Assembly: GCF_001750685.1 (NCBI RefSeq)
Contig: NZ_CP017269.1
Span: 4,505,416-4,569,415, forward strand
DNA length: 64,000 nucleotides
Origin: Geosporobacter ferrireducens
Lineage (GTDB): Bacteria; Bacillota; Clostridia; Peptostreptococcales; Thermotaleaceae
Reading direction: 5' to 3'
Shown here: positions 51,703 to 60,550 of the stretch, one piece after another
Layout of the letters: each line of letters starts with the position of its first letter
Position numbering within the stretch: position 1 is the first letter of the stretch
Translations under genes and position numbers: made by a program
The notes under the pieces: model-generated
Databases searched by the model: none
What the model saw: the letters and a program-made list of their open reading frames with translations, nothing else
What the model was told of the DNA's origin: nothing

Positions 51703-52508
51703 AAAAAATACTGATACTTATTTTTTCTATGGCTTTATGTGTTACACTTGCCGCTTGCAACAACAATCAGGCAGTAAATATAGATGATAATAGTAAAAAT
51801 TCGCCTCTTCCTGCCTCGGCAACGGGGACAGACACACTGGCAGAACCTAATAAACCCGTCGATAATCTTGATGATATGTATAATGCATATTTTACTGCAC
51901 TGGAAAACCTGATCCAAAACCATATACTTCCCGACGGCATCGACGGCGGGGAACAATTATGTGATATGGCTGAAAACAAATTCGCTGTTTACGATGTGGA
52001 TAGCGACGGGAAAGAAGAACTACTCCTTATATACACCACTACATATTCAGGTGGCTGGGCAGGATACGTGCTTGATTACGATGCAGAGACAAAAAAACTG
52101 CAAACGGAACTTTGTGAATTCACTTTGCTGACGTTTTATGATAACGGAATCATCAAAGCAGGATGGTCCCATAATCAAGGACTTGCTGGTGACTTTTGGC
52201 CCTATAGCCTATATCAATATGCGCCGGATTCGGACAGCTATGTATTAGTTGGCATGGTGGACGCATGGGACAAAAACTACCCAGGAACAGACAATCAAAA
52301 TAATCCGTTTCCAAGTGATATAGATAAAAGCGGGACGGGATTTGTTTACTATATTATGAAAGATGGACGATATGACAATACCCACCCGGTAGATGCATCC
52401 GAATACAATGAGTGGGTCAACGCTCACATTGGAGACGCTTCTGAAATTCAAATCCAGTATATGGACTTGACGGAAGAAAACATTTCAAAGATAGGAAATG
52501 GATCATGA
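51699..52508 (+). CDS. Lipoprotein of unknown function
   Basis: 269 residues. Signal peptide with lipobox TLAAC (Cys 20) predicts membrane attachment. The mature part has an acidic linker and a beta-rich domain (KFAVYDVDSDGKEELLLIYT is a VCBS/FG-GAP-like calcium-loop segment; GYVLDYDAETKKLQTEL follows). I do not recognise a specific family. The ATG overlaps the ABC chimera stop, and AAAGGAG lies within that gene. Confidence 0.7.
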   Translation: MKKILILIFSMALCVTLAACNNNQAVNIDDNSKNSPLPASATGTDTLAEPNKPVDNLDDMYNAYFTALENLIQNHILPDGIDGGEQLCDMAENKFAVYDVDSDGKEELLLIYTTTYSGGWAGYVLDYDAETKKLQTELCEFTLLTFYDNGIIKAGWSHNQGLAGDFWPYSLYQYAPDSDSYVLVGMVDAWDKNYPGTDNQNNPFPSDIDKSGTGFVYYIMKDGRYDNTHPVDASEYNEWVNAHIGDASEIQIQYMDLTEENISKIGNGS

Positions 52509-52646
52509 GCATAATGCGAAGCTGACAAATTCCAATTTGTTGTGCAGATTAAATTTTGAGTATTGAGAACAAATGGAAAAACGCAGTAGCCTTTCTGCTC
52601 AACATTTATAAATATCAAGAATGCACAAAAAATTAATAGTCCCTAC

Positions 52647-52985
52647 TTGACAGCATCTTACGAGAATATTGGGCTGATAAGAAATATATGCAGGGATGAC
52701 AAAGGTGATAGAAAATACACAGATGATGATATCAAATGGATTAAATTTTTGCTAAGCCTGAGAAACACAGGAATGCCGCTCAATGACATTATTATATATG
52801 CTGAACTGTATTATAGCGGTGACGACAGTATACCCAAAAGAATAGAGCTTTTGAGCAGCTATAAAGATAGGCTTGCAGAAGAACTGAAAAGGCTGCAAAC
52901 CTCTATGGATTTCCTAGCAAACAAGATTGAATTTTATAACAATAAGCTGAATTCGAACAACACAAATCAAAAAAAGTGTTTGTAG
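52647..52985 (+). pseudogene. MerR-family regulator lacking its N-terminal helices
   Basis: 112 codons. TASYENIGLIRNICRDDKGD, RKYTDDDIKWIKFLLSLRNT and GMPLNDIIIYAELYYSGDDS are the second half of a MerR DNA-binding domain and its linker; a coiled coil (RLAEELKRLQTSMDFLANKI) follows. The first HTH helices are absent and the TASTLRYYE motif is shortened to TASYE by an apparent small deletion. The TTG at 52647 is not a convincing start. It ends at a CA7G tract where a -1 shift would enter the next frame. Confidence 0.7.
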
Positions 52986-53332
52986 GGAAAGAAGGCTATA
53001 TAGAGGGAATCCATCGGAAACAAGATAAAAACCTGGCGCTAAAGGGATTTCATAAGGAATTTGAAATGATTGTTTTGAATAACGGTCAAATTGAAAAAGT
53101 GGATATTGACAAATAGTTGGACATAATAGAAGGAATGAAGGAAAAATCTCCTGAGTTATGGCAAAACTCAACGGATTACGAATTATGTATATTAGATAAT
53201 ACTGACAATACGGCTGTTGTGAAAACTGATGTTTATAAAGGTGAAATACACTTCTCAATAGACTATATGCTCTTATATAGATTAGAGGATGAATGGAGAA
53301 TAGTATCAAAAATATTTTCGGTGCCGAAATAA
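52976..53332 (+). pseudogene. NTF2/SnoaL-like (putative lumazine-binding) protein with nonsense codon
   Basis: From GTG 52976 the frame reads VGKEGYIEGIHRKQDKNLAL, KGFHKEFEMIVLNNGQIEKV, DIDK, then TAG 53114, then LDIIEGMKEKSPELWQNS and IDYMLLYRLEDEWRIVSKIF. The pattern is a cone-shaped NTF2-like fold of the kind annotated as putative lumazine-binding. The TAG stands where relatives have Trp (DKWLDII), so one base change ended the gene. There is no ribosome site before the GTG. Confidence 0.6.
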
Positions 53333-53691
53333 TTGATATATATATATTTATGAGCAGTATTGTTTATCAATATACACCCTGCCATCCGTTAGTATGGTGT
53401 TCAGGGTGTTACTTACTTAGAAAATTGCCTGCTGCACAATGCCTGGTACTTATCATCCAGAAGAAACGGAAGAACAATCATTGGCCGGTTCAGTAGAAAT
53501 ATTCCGGAATGATTCACTTCGATAAGGAACAGACGGGCTGCGACAGCCGCTGGAATACGCTCCGGGTATTGCGTGTGCTTAAATTCTATAAGGCTGAATT
53601 ATACGGCGAATTGATTGATCAACAAGATGTCTACTGAGCATCGGAATTTCATAAACAGAACAGTTACGCTTCCGGGACAGACTCTAACCTC
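53333..53691. other. Gap without intact gene
   Basis: ACACCCTG/CAGGGTGT forms a hairpin at about 53373-53410. 53517-53637 contains a frame reading FDKEQTGCDSRWNTLRVLRV then LKFYKAELYGELIDQQDVY, an unidentified remnant. Otherwise empty. Confidence 0.35.
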
Positions 53692-53871
53692 TCCGCCAAA
53701 CCCCCACTATGCTCAAACGGCATCTTTTTTATCTCCTCAAGGCACGTTGAGACAGTAATTCTTCTTTCCCACAAAAATGCTGATACGCATATCAACGTAA
53801 CTATGGAGTTTGGCGAGGGTGACGGGAAAATCCCTGTGGATAAAATAGCCGAATATATAAAGCAATATTAA
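53692..53871 (+). pseudogene. rlmD/rumA 3'-end-like fragment with junction, copy 4
   Basis: SAKPPLCSNGIFFISSRHVE, TVILLSHKNADTHINVTMEF, GEGDGKIPVDKIAEYIKQY, stop. The DNA core CTCAAGGCACGTTGAGAC is at 53736-53753, preceded by CTCCGCCAAA...CAAACGGCATC-T6. It parallels the copy at 35651-35835 over its whole length. Confidence 0.6.
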
Positions 53872-53940
53872 TACAAATTATTTTTAAAAGACATACTGGA
53901 TGGAAAGTACGGCAAAAGTAAGACCGGAGGAATTCTAGAT

Positions 53941-54393
53941 ATGAAAAAATTTGCAAGTATACTTATTGTATTAACTGTATTCAGTATTATTATGTTTTAT
54001 CCTCGACCCCTTGTTCAAATCATAGGAGAAGAGCCAATTATAGATTCAGATGCTCATTTAAGAGTAATACATCGCAACGCTATTATTGAAAGTGGTGATG
54101 TAGTTGAAGCTTACAGCCAAAAACATGCTAAAGATATATTAGATTTTTTACAATCTTATAAGTATCAGAGAACTAATGTTAGTTATCGTAAGTTGGATGA
54201 TATGGAAAGTTACAGTGTAAAAATAATAAATAACGAAAATGAGGTTTTAAGAGCAACTATAAGAGGTGACAGATATCTTTCAATTATAGATAAAAATGGG
54301 AATTACTCAAGTTATAAGGTTTCAAGAAATGAATTCGATATAGAATTTTTGCAAGATTTGTATGAATCATTACGTGTTCTATCCAATAAATAA
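53941..54393 (+). CDS. Unknown exported or membrane-anchored protein
   Basis: 150 residues. An N-terminal signal anchor (about 4-20, FASILIVLTVFSIIMFY) precedes a soluble domain with alternating beta-strands (VKIINNENEVLRATIRGDRYLSIIDKNGNY). I do not recognise a family. GACCGGAGG lies 10 nt before ATG 53941. It follows an rlmD-tail junction and may be the first chromosomal gene to its right. Confidence 0.5.
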   Translation: MKKFASILIVLTVFSIIMFYPRPLVQIIGEEPIIDSDAHLRVIHRNAIIESGDVVEAYSQKHAKDILDFLQSYKYQRTNVSYRKLDDMESYSVKIINNENEVLRATIRGDRYLSIIDKNGNYSSYKVSRNEFDIEFLQDLYESLRVLSNK

Positions 54394-54825
54394 GCTTTGC
54401 TATAGCTGGAAAAATTAATGACTCCATAGGTATCCGATTTCTGCTTGGTCATTATTCGTTTTGGCTATGTGATGAAGTTAGAATAAAATTCATATCATAT
54501 CATCTTTTCTAGACGTTATAAAAGCTAATAAATTAGTGGCAATAGAAATATTAGAAGTAACGGGACAACCTATAACAGAGGCTTAGTAGACATCGGGAAG
54601 AGTTTTTTAAAGAGAAAGTCTGACATTGCTAAGCCTCGAACCGTTACCTGCAATCCTTAGCATAATGTTGAGTTAATAGTTGACTTGATGTTGAAAGAAG
54701 AAATAAGTGTAAAAAGTGATAGTCCTATTAGTTTGATATTGTGCAGCAACAAGAAACTTTTTATATTATGCATTTGTAAATAGTATTGATATATTCAACT
54801 AAAACTAATAAGGGAGTGGAGAAAG
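54394..54825. other. Gap with a 90-bp nested palindrome
   Basis: GTAACGG (54557-54563) pairs with CCGTTAC (54641-54647) and, inside it, GAGGCTTAG (54578-54586) pairs with CTAAGCCTC (54629-54637). This looks like a miniature inverted-repeat element or a structured RNA. No gene is visible. Confidence 0.45.
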
Positions 54826-55332
54826 ATGAAAAAGCTTGATATTAAAAGTTTAATTTTCGGCGTAATAATTGGCACGTTAGGAGTTACAACTGTTTTTGCA
54901 GCGGGAGGAATTAAATCAGCAACTTATAGCAACTCTAAGGTTTATTTTTACGGAAATGAAATATTATTAGAAAACCCTTTAGTTACAATTGTGAAAGATG
55001 GAAGTTCTGATGGTCAATTATATATGCCAATGAGAGAACTGCTAGAATATATGCAATTCAAAGTTGAGTGGAACAGTGAAGACGGTTCTGTAAATTTAAC
55101 TATGAATGGCGGTAATAACTACAAAACCATAGAGGTTCCATCCGATATTTCAAAAAATGAAGCAGACACAAAAGCTTTAGATATCATGCAGAAAACAGGA
55201 AATTGGGGCTATATTGAGCCATACCTCCAATATATGTCTACAGATGGTATTGAAAAAGTTGTCCAACTATATAACTCAAAGCATATCAATCCATCTGAAC
55301 ATAAAAAAGCATCTGATTATATAAAGGATTGA
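54826..55332 (+). CDS. Secreted copper-amine-oxidase-N-like (stalk domain) protein
   Basis: 168 residues. A signal peptide (about 1-25, ending TTVFAAGG) is followed by the stalk-domain pattern KVYFYGNEILLENPLVTIVK, LYMPMRELLEYMQFKVEWNS and VNLTMNG, as in Cu_amine_oxidN1 domains of Clostridia surface proteins. The C-terminal 60 residues are helical and unassigned. GGAGTGGAG lies before ATG 54826. It probably acts outside the membrane. Confidence 0.7.
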   Translation: MKKLDIKSLIFGVIIGTLGVTTVFAAGGIKSATYSNSKVYFYGNEILLENPLVTIVKDGSSDGQLYMPMRELLEYMQFKVEWNSEDGSVNLTMNGGNNYKTIEVPSDISKNEADTKALDIMQKTGNWGYIEPYLQYMSTDGIEKVVQLYNSKHINPSEHKKASDYIKD

Positions 55333-55767
55333 ATTTTAAGAAAATTACTATAAAGCTAAGGTCTTTTTTTATGCATTCTGTATATTTTCTTTAGTATAGG
55401 TTAAGTGATATGTTTAAGGGGGCGATGTCCTGTCGCACTCTTTGAAAAATTGAAAGAAGATAGTGCATACAACAAGTTACCAAAGCAAAAAACGCAATTC
55501 ATGCGCATGGAAGAATTAAGCATAGAAATTTATCTTTATAGATACATGAAAAAATAATGAATCAAACTAATCAGAGGGGGTATACTGTGTCATTCCTTGA
55601 TTTTTTCAGAAGAAAGCCGAATATAGTGTCGGCAGGAGCTTGAAAGCAGTCTAAAGTAAATATATCATCATTATATAAAGTTGTACTGTAAAAATTTCCA
55701 TATTTTGACGATATTGTTATTAGGCTAGCCCATATAAAAATATGTAAAGGAAAGGAGTGCCTTAATA
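55333..55767. other. Gap with a short relic
   Basis: 55438-55557 reads LKKLKEDSAYNKLPKQKTQF then MRMEELSIEIYLYRYMKK, stop, the end of an unidentified gene. The AAGGTCTTTTTTT at 55360 may terminate the preceding gene. Nothing else is seen. Confidence 0.35.
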
Positions 55768-56343
55768 GTGCGTATAGAACAATATAATGGTTATGCGATA
55801 AGACGTATGTTTTCTGGTGCAAAAAAAATCGGTAATGTCTCTTTACCTGATTTTAATGATTTCCATTTTAATACGAAAACAACTTCCTCGATGAGTGATG
55901 ATAAATTCAAGGAAGCTATCATTGAACAAGCAAAAAAAGATCAGGCAGCAGGAAAATTTCAAACTCAATCAACGGCATATAAGAATTTACTAAAAAGTTA
56001 TGTGTCTGTGGCCTCACCCGATAGAATGGGACTTATTACCGAAGCTTTAACAAATATTTTTAAAAATAATCAAGCGAAAACAAAGAATATTAACTACGTA
56101 GACCTTCTTCTATGGGGGAAAATCACTTACGAAAAAGAAGTAGATTTAACATATGCAGAGTTTACAGACAGTAATGGTGAACATATTGCAACCTATTCAA
56201 ATGGCGGTTGGACATTTTACGGAACAAAAGCAGAAAATGCCCGTGAATTAGAATTTTTAAGTGTATATAACAAAGCATGGGATAATGCTGCAAAAAGTAC
56301 TGAGAGTAAGACATCATACACGTCGCTTGATGTAAAGGTGTAA
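55768..56343 (+). CDS. Unknown protein, 191 residues
   Basis: GTG 55768 has AAAGGAG 12 nt upstream. The protein starts RIEQYNGYAIRRMFSGAKKI and has a disordered region, a helical middle (SDDKFKEAIIEQAKKDQAAG) and a C-terminal WTFYGTKAENARELEFLSVY. There is no signal peptide or membrane segment. The first residues resemble those of small Clostridia proteins exported by type III or flagellar systems, but this is a weak impression. No family is recognised. Confidence 0.5.
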   Translation: MRIEQYNGYAIRRMFSGAKKIGNVSLPDFNDFHFNTKTTSSMSDDKFKEAIIEQAKKDQAAGKFQTQSTAYKNLLKSYVSVASPDRMGLITEALTNIFKNNQAKTKNINYVDLLLWGKITYEKEVDLTYAEFTDSNGEHIATYSNGGWTFYGTKAENARELEFLSVYNKAWDNAAKSTESKTSYTSLDVKV

Positions 56344-56462
56344 GATACAACGCTCAATTCTAAGTAGGCAGCCTTGTTTTGATTCTTACTCCATGAGGAA
56401 CACCAATGACAACGATCCAGCAGATACTTAGCATGAAAGTATACTAACCACCAACTTATAGA

Positions 56463-57340
56463 AGCTAAGGGACGGTTCTCTTGCTTCTTTACTTTATTTT
56501 AAAATATAGAAAAAGTATAGGTGGAGATCAAATATGCCACGTCAAGCAAGAGAAAAAAGTAAGAGTGGAGTATATCATATAATGATTAGGGGTGCTAATA
56601 GGCAAGAGATTTTTCATGATGAAGAAGATCGGTCAAGATTTTTAGAGCTCCTTAATAAATATAAGATTAAGGCAAAGATAAAAGTGTTTGGCTGGTGTCT
56701 TATGGATAATCACATACACCTACTATTGAGTGAAGGTACCGAGGAACTTGCAATAACGATGAAACGCATAGGAGTAAGCTATGTATGGTATTACAACAAT
56801 AAATACAAAACAACAGGGCATTTGTATCAAGACAGGTACAAAAGTGAAAATGTAGAAACAGACGAATATCTTTTAACTGTAATTAGATATATACATCAAA
56901 ATCCTGTAAAATCAGAAAAAGTGAAGAAAATTGAAGAATGGAAGTGGAGTAGTTGTCTTGGATATTATGGGAAAGCTATATACCCAGAAGGATTGCTAGA
57001 TAGTAAATTAATTTTGGACATGTTTTCAGAAGATAAAGGCATAGCAATAGCTAAATTTCGAAAGTTTAATGAACAAATAAACAATGATAGCTGCCTGGAT
57101 AACACTAGTGATGAGAAAGTAAGATTATCAGATGAAGAGGCGAGGGAAGAAATAGGCAAAATAATTGGGAAAATGGAAATGGCTCAATTAAAGAGCTTTC
57201 CGAAGTTAAAAAGGGATGAACTAATCAGAAAGGTAAAAAGAATAGAAGGAATTTCGCAGAGACAGGCTGCAAGGATTTTAGGGATTTCACCTAATCTGAT
57301 ATTTAAAGCATAATGGAAGCGTGAAACCGTCCCTATGCTT
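56463..57340 (+). mobile_element. REP-associated (RAYT/Y1) element, transposase intact
   Basis: The left end AGCTAAGGGACGGTTCTC (56463-56480) is mirrored by GAAACCGTCCCTATGCTT (57323-57340). The interior is one intact transposase gene. Confidence 0.75.
56534..57313 (+). CDS. REP-associated tyrosine (Y1) transposase
   Basis: 259 residues. PRQAREKSKSGVYHIMIRGA opens the Y1 domain; CLMDNHIHLLLSEGTEE carries the HxH metal motif; TGHLYQDRYKSENVETDEYL follows, with the catalytic Tyr most likely in TDEYLLTVIRYIHQNPVK. The C-terminal part (KRIEGISQRQAARILGIS) is a helix-turn-helix. It recognises REP-type hairpins and is intact here, so it could mobilise the REP-like repeats in this window, including the dead relative at 20360-21203. 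GGTGGAG precedes ATG 56534. Confidence 0.9.
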   Translation: MPRQAREKSKSGVYHIMIRGANRQEIFHDEEDRSRFLELLNKYKIKAKIKVFGWCLMDNHIHLLLSEGTEELAITMKRIGVSYVWYYNNKYKTTGHLYQDRYKSENVETDEYLLTVIRYIHQNPVKSEKVKKIEEWKWSSCLGYYGKAIYPEGLLDSKLILDMFSEDKGIAIAKFRKFNEQINNDSCLDNTSDEKVRLSDEEAREEIGKIIGKMEMAQLKSFPKLKRDELIRKVKRIEGISQRQAARILGISPNLIFKA

Positions 57341-57364
57341 AACGGATTATCGTATACTAGAACT

Positions 57365-57655
57365 ATGAGAAAGAGAAATCATTACATAGCCGAATTTAAA
57401 ACAAAAATTATACTGGAGATTCTATCCGAAGCGGCAACTCTTAATGAGATTGCAGACAAATATGAAATCAGTCCGGTCGTGCTGAGCTGATGAAAACAGG
57501 AATTCCTCGAGAGCGCATCAGAAGTATTTAAAAATGCAGACAACCTGAAGTTTTTGGATGAAACTGGAGTAAGAGCTTCTATGGATGGAAAGGGACAAGC
57601 CCTTGAGAATATACGTACCGAAAGATTCTTCAGGACATTGAAGGGAGTAGGTTAT
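57365..57655 (+). pseudogene. IS3-family transposase relic
   Basis: ATG 57365 opens RKRNHYIAEFKTKIILEILS, the OrfA helix-turn-helix start of IS3-family elements, ending at a TGA after EISPVVLS. From about 57566 another frame reads GVRASMDGKGQALENIRTER and FFRTLKG, the end of the OrfB DDE domain (SMDGKG...D/ER..R.LK). Most of the element between is deleted. The relic abuts the Crp gene, whose start lies 7 bp behind the IS-derived AAGGGAG. Confidence 0.75.
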
Positions 57656-58246
57656 ATGGAATTGAACGGATATCAAAAATTATGTGAGGAATTAAATAAA
57701 ATATATAGAATTCCTGAGGTGGAAATTAAAAATATTAGAAATGTTTTTGCTTCAGTTAAGCAGAGGAAAGGGGATAAATTTGCTTGCGAAGGGGATATCC
57801 CGGAGAGTATAGGTTTTGTAGTGTCAGGATTATATAAATATTATTATATAGATAGAAATGGCGATGAGTGCATTAAACACTTCACAAAGGAAAATGACTT
57901 TGTTGCGTCATATGCAAGCTTTATAATGCGTAAGCCATCTTTATACTATATAGAGGCCCTCGAAGGTTCTGAATTGCTTGTCATTCAGTACAGCGACTAC
58001 ATAAGGGGAGTTGAAAGCAGTACTTTCTGGCAAAATATTGCAAGAAAGTATGCAGAAAAAATGTACATCATAAAGGAGTTGCGTGAAGGTAGTTTTTTGA
58101 AAGAAACTGCTCAAGATAGGTATGTTCAATTCATAAAGGAAAACCCTAACCTCCAAGGAAGGATCAATCAAAAAAACATCGCTTCATACCTCGGAATTGC
58201 GCCTGAAAGCTTAAGTAGAATAAAATCTAAATTAAACTTAACATAG
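57656..58246 (+). CDS. Crp/Fnr-family transcriptional regulator
   Basis: 196 residues. Residues 20-115 form a cyclic-nucleotide-type barrel (KQRKGDKFACEGDIPESIGF, VVSGLYKYYYIDRNGDECIK). The C-terminal winged helix shows QDRYVQFIKENPNLQGRINQ, KNIASYLGIAPESLSRIKSK. The Arg of the cAMP site is absent, as usual for Clostridia members, so the effector is unknown. ATG 57656 is chosen; upstream in-frame sequence belongs to the IS3 relic. The aldehyde dehydrogenase 65 bp downstream is the likely target. Confidence 0.88.
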   Translation: MELNGYQKLCEELNKIYRIPEVEIKNIRNVFASVKQRKGDKFACEGDIPESIGFVVSGLYKYYYIDRNGDECIKHFTKENDFVASYASFIMRKPSLYYIEALEGSELLVIQYSDYIRGVESSTFWQNIARKYAEKMYIIKELREGSFLKETAQDRYVQFIKENPNLQGRINQKNIASYLGIAPESLSRIKSKLNLT

Positions 58247-58310
58247 ATCAATGAAACCACCTTAATATACAGGTAGAATAAGAATGAATAAAAAAGAGGT
58301 GGTTGATATT

Positions 58311-59690
58311 ATGAAAGAAAGCAAGATTATGGGAATTGTAACAAAACAAAAGGAATTTTTCTTTTCCGGTAAGAGCAGGGACTTGAGGTTTAGACTGAAT
58401 TCACTAAAAAAACTAAAAGACACAATTATCAAGAATGAACAGGCAATAGTGGAAGCATTGGAGAAAGATTTGAAAAAGCCCCGTCTTGAGAGCTATACAT
58501 CTGAAATTGGATTCATCATCAGCGAAATCAATTATTCAATGAAGAACTTAAATAAGTGGGCAAGACGTGAAAGCGTCAAGTCCCCGTTAAATCTTTTTCC
58601 ATCTAGGAGCTATATTATTAAGGAGCCCTATGGAGTAGCATTGATTATCGGACCATGGAATTATCCTTTTCAACTGACAATGGTACCATTAATTGGTGCC
58701 ATTGCTGCAGGGAACTGCTGCGTTGTTAAACCTTCAGAGTTATCAAGAGAATCGGCTGGTGTTATAAGGAAGATAATCTATGAAGCTTTTGATATGCCTT
58801 ATATTACTGTAGTTGAAGGCGGCATTGAAGTTAGTGAATGCCTTTTAGAACAAAATTTTGACAAAATATTTTTTACAGGAAGCCCAAGTGTTGGGAAAAT
58901 TGTAATGGAAAAGGCTGCAAGAAAATTGATTCCTATCACGCTCGAACTTGGAGGCAAAAGTCCATGTATCGTCGATAAGAAGATTGATATTGATATTGCT
59001 GCCAAAAGAATACTGTGGGGTAAGTTTTTCAATGCAGGTCAAACCTGTGTCGCTCCGGATTATTTGCTTGTAAATAATGAAATCAAGGAGGCCCTTTACG
59101 ATTCATTCAAAAAATGGTTAAGTGTTTTTTTTACCGAGCATCCTGAAAATAGCCCAGACTTTTCAAGGATTATTAATAAAAGCCACTTCATAAGGCTAAA
59201 AAACTATGTGAAAGAAGGGAAAATAATTATAGGCGGACAATTGAATGAAAGCGAACTTTATATAGCGCCTACAATCATAGAGGTATCCGATATGAATTCG
59301 CCAATGATGCAGGAAGAGATATTTGGTCCGATCTTGCCGGTTGTCTCATATTCCGGTTTAGAGGAGGTTAAAAGAATCATTAGACTCAATCCGAATCCTC
59401 TGGGATTCTATATATTTTCAAATGATAAAAAAATAGCTGAACAATTGATTCTTAACATTCCTTTTGGTGGTGGTTGTGTCAATGATACACTGAGTCATCT
59501 TCAGAATCAGCACCTACCGTTTGGCGGCATAGGCAACAGCGGAATCGGGAATTATCACGGAAAATACAGCTTTGATGCGTTTTCACACAGGAAATCGATT
59601 TTAGAAAAAGGCTATGCTTTTGATTTATCGATGAAATATCCACCTTATAAAAACAAACATGTGTATTTGAAAAAATTATTATTAAAATAG
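58311..59690 (+). CDS. Aldehyde dehydrogenase, class-3 type
   Basis: 459 residues. NAD(P)-dependent aldehyde dehydrogenase of the YwdH/AldH3 kind: IIGPWNYPFQLTMVPLIGAI, FFTGSPSVGKIVMEKAARKL, the general-base Glu in LELGGKSPCIV, the nucleophile Cys in FNAGQTCVAPDYLLV and EEIFGPILPV, with the C-terminal INDTLSH-like VNDTLSHLQNQHLPFGGIGN. It oxidises medium- or long-chain aldehydes. ATG 58311 has GAGGTGG 8 nt upstream; an in-frame ATG at 58284 lacks a site. It may be controlled by the adjacent Crp protein. Confidence 0.92.
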   Translation: MKESKIMGIVTKQKEFFFSGKSRDLRFRLNSLKKLKDTIIKNEQAIVEALEKDLKKPRLESYTSEIGFIISEINYSMKNLNKWARRESVKSPLNLFPSRSYIIKEPYGVALIIGPWNYPFQLTMVPLIGAIAAGNCCVVKPSELSRESAGVIRKIIYEAFDMPYITVVEGGIEVSECLLEQNFDKIFFTGSPSVGKIVMEKAARKLIPITLELGGKSPCIVDKKIDIDIAAKRILWGKFFNAGQTCVAPDYLLVNNEIKEALYDSFKKWLSVFFTEHPENSPDFSRIINKSHFIRLKNYVKEGKIIIGGQLNESELYIAPTIIEVSDMNSPMMQEEIFGPILPVVSYSGLEEVKRIIRLNPNPLGFYIFSNDKKIAEQLILNIPFGGGCVNDTLSHLQNQHLPFGGIGNSGIGNYHGKYSFDAFSHRKSILEKGYAFDLSMKYPPYKNKHVYLKKLLLK

Positions 59691-59982
59691 GATGGTTAGA
59701 AGCACGATGTATATGATAGCTGGATAGCAGAATACTGCTTCCAAATTTATTGACAGAGAAATCAGATCTTTTAGAAATATATTCATGCCGCCAAGGCTCA
59801 ACTAGCTTCAAACGGCATTATTTTTATACACTCAAGGCATGTGGAGTGTATCGTTTAGATGACGAATAGTGGTTTGAGGGGGAAATAAGGTGGGTCAACT
59901 GCTATATGCAGTGGTTTTAGAGCAAAAAATGAGCAAAAATCGGGCCAGAAAAGTGCATTTTTGGCCCGCTCAAACTGCTATT
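59691..59982. other. Gap with rlmD-end junction, copy 5
   Basis: 59786-59850: TGCCGCCAAGG...CAAACGGCAT, T-rich stretch, core CTCAAGGCATGTGGAGTGTA; the tail reads IHSRHVECIV then stop. The following 100 bp, including GATGACGAATAGTGG and the GGGCCAG...TTTTTGGCCC hairpin, parallels the sequence after copy 1 at 23300. Confidence 0.55.
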
Positions 59983-60495
59983 TGTATCAAAAAAGCAATA
60001 TCTATACAATATCTTGCTCAGGGTTATTCAAAGCCAACCTGCAGAACGGTAGAACCCATTTCTTTAGGCTTCTATGAGCAAAATTGGTATTTGATTGCTT
60101 ATTACCGCCTTAGAAATGAATATAGGAATTTTCGTGTGGATCGTATAAAAAATATAAGCCTTGAAGAAAAAGAAGCTTGTGAAAAACCTCACGGTACGTT
60201 GGAACAAATACTGCAACAGATGCTCTCTTATAAGCAACTACATAGAGTGATACTAAGAGTTGAAAAAGGCGAAATATACAATGCTATTAAAAGTAGATAT
60301 GTTCTCGGCTTCCTTGAGGAAATCGACATCGGAAGCAAAAAGGAAATAACATTGCAAACAGATTCTCTTGAGATATTGGCCAAGCAGTTGATTGAATACC
60401 AATCAGGGATTGAAATAGTTAATCCGGATAGATTAAAGTGCATTATCCGTAAGTATTTGGCTCAAATTACAGAACATTGTTTTAATCTAATTTAA
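59983..60495 (+). pseudogene. WYL-domain (YafY-like) regulator, N-terminus lost
   Basis: About 165 residues: AISIQYLAQGYSKPTCRTVE, PISLGFYEQNWYLIAYYRLR and NEYRNFRVDRIKNISLEEK form the WYL domain, followed by the usual beta-rich C-terminal extension. The N-terminal HTH is missing; upstream sequence is the rlmD-junction copy 5 and its trailing hairpin. A formal ATG exists farther left (59929) but encodes junction sequence. Confidence 0.7.
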
Positions 60496-60550
60496 AGTAA
60501 GCTATTAACATGTTACATATTTTCTTGATATGTAAAGTTTTAATTTTCCT

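Noticed and set aside
52584..52594. TATTGAGAACA resembling the first half of the five-copy motif
   Set aside because: The second block (CAATTGAATACA at 10 nt) is absent and no gene of the signalling group follows.
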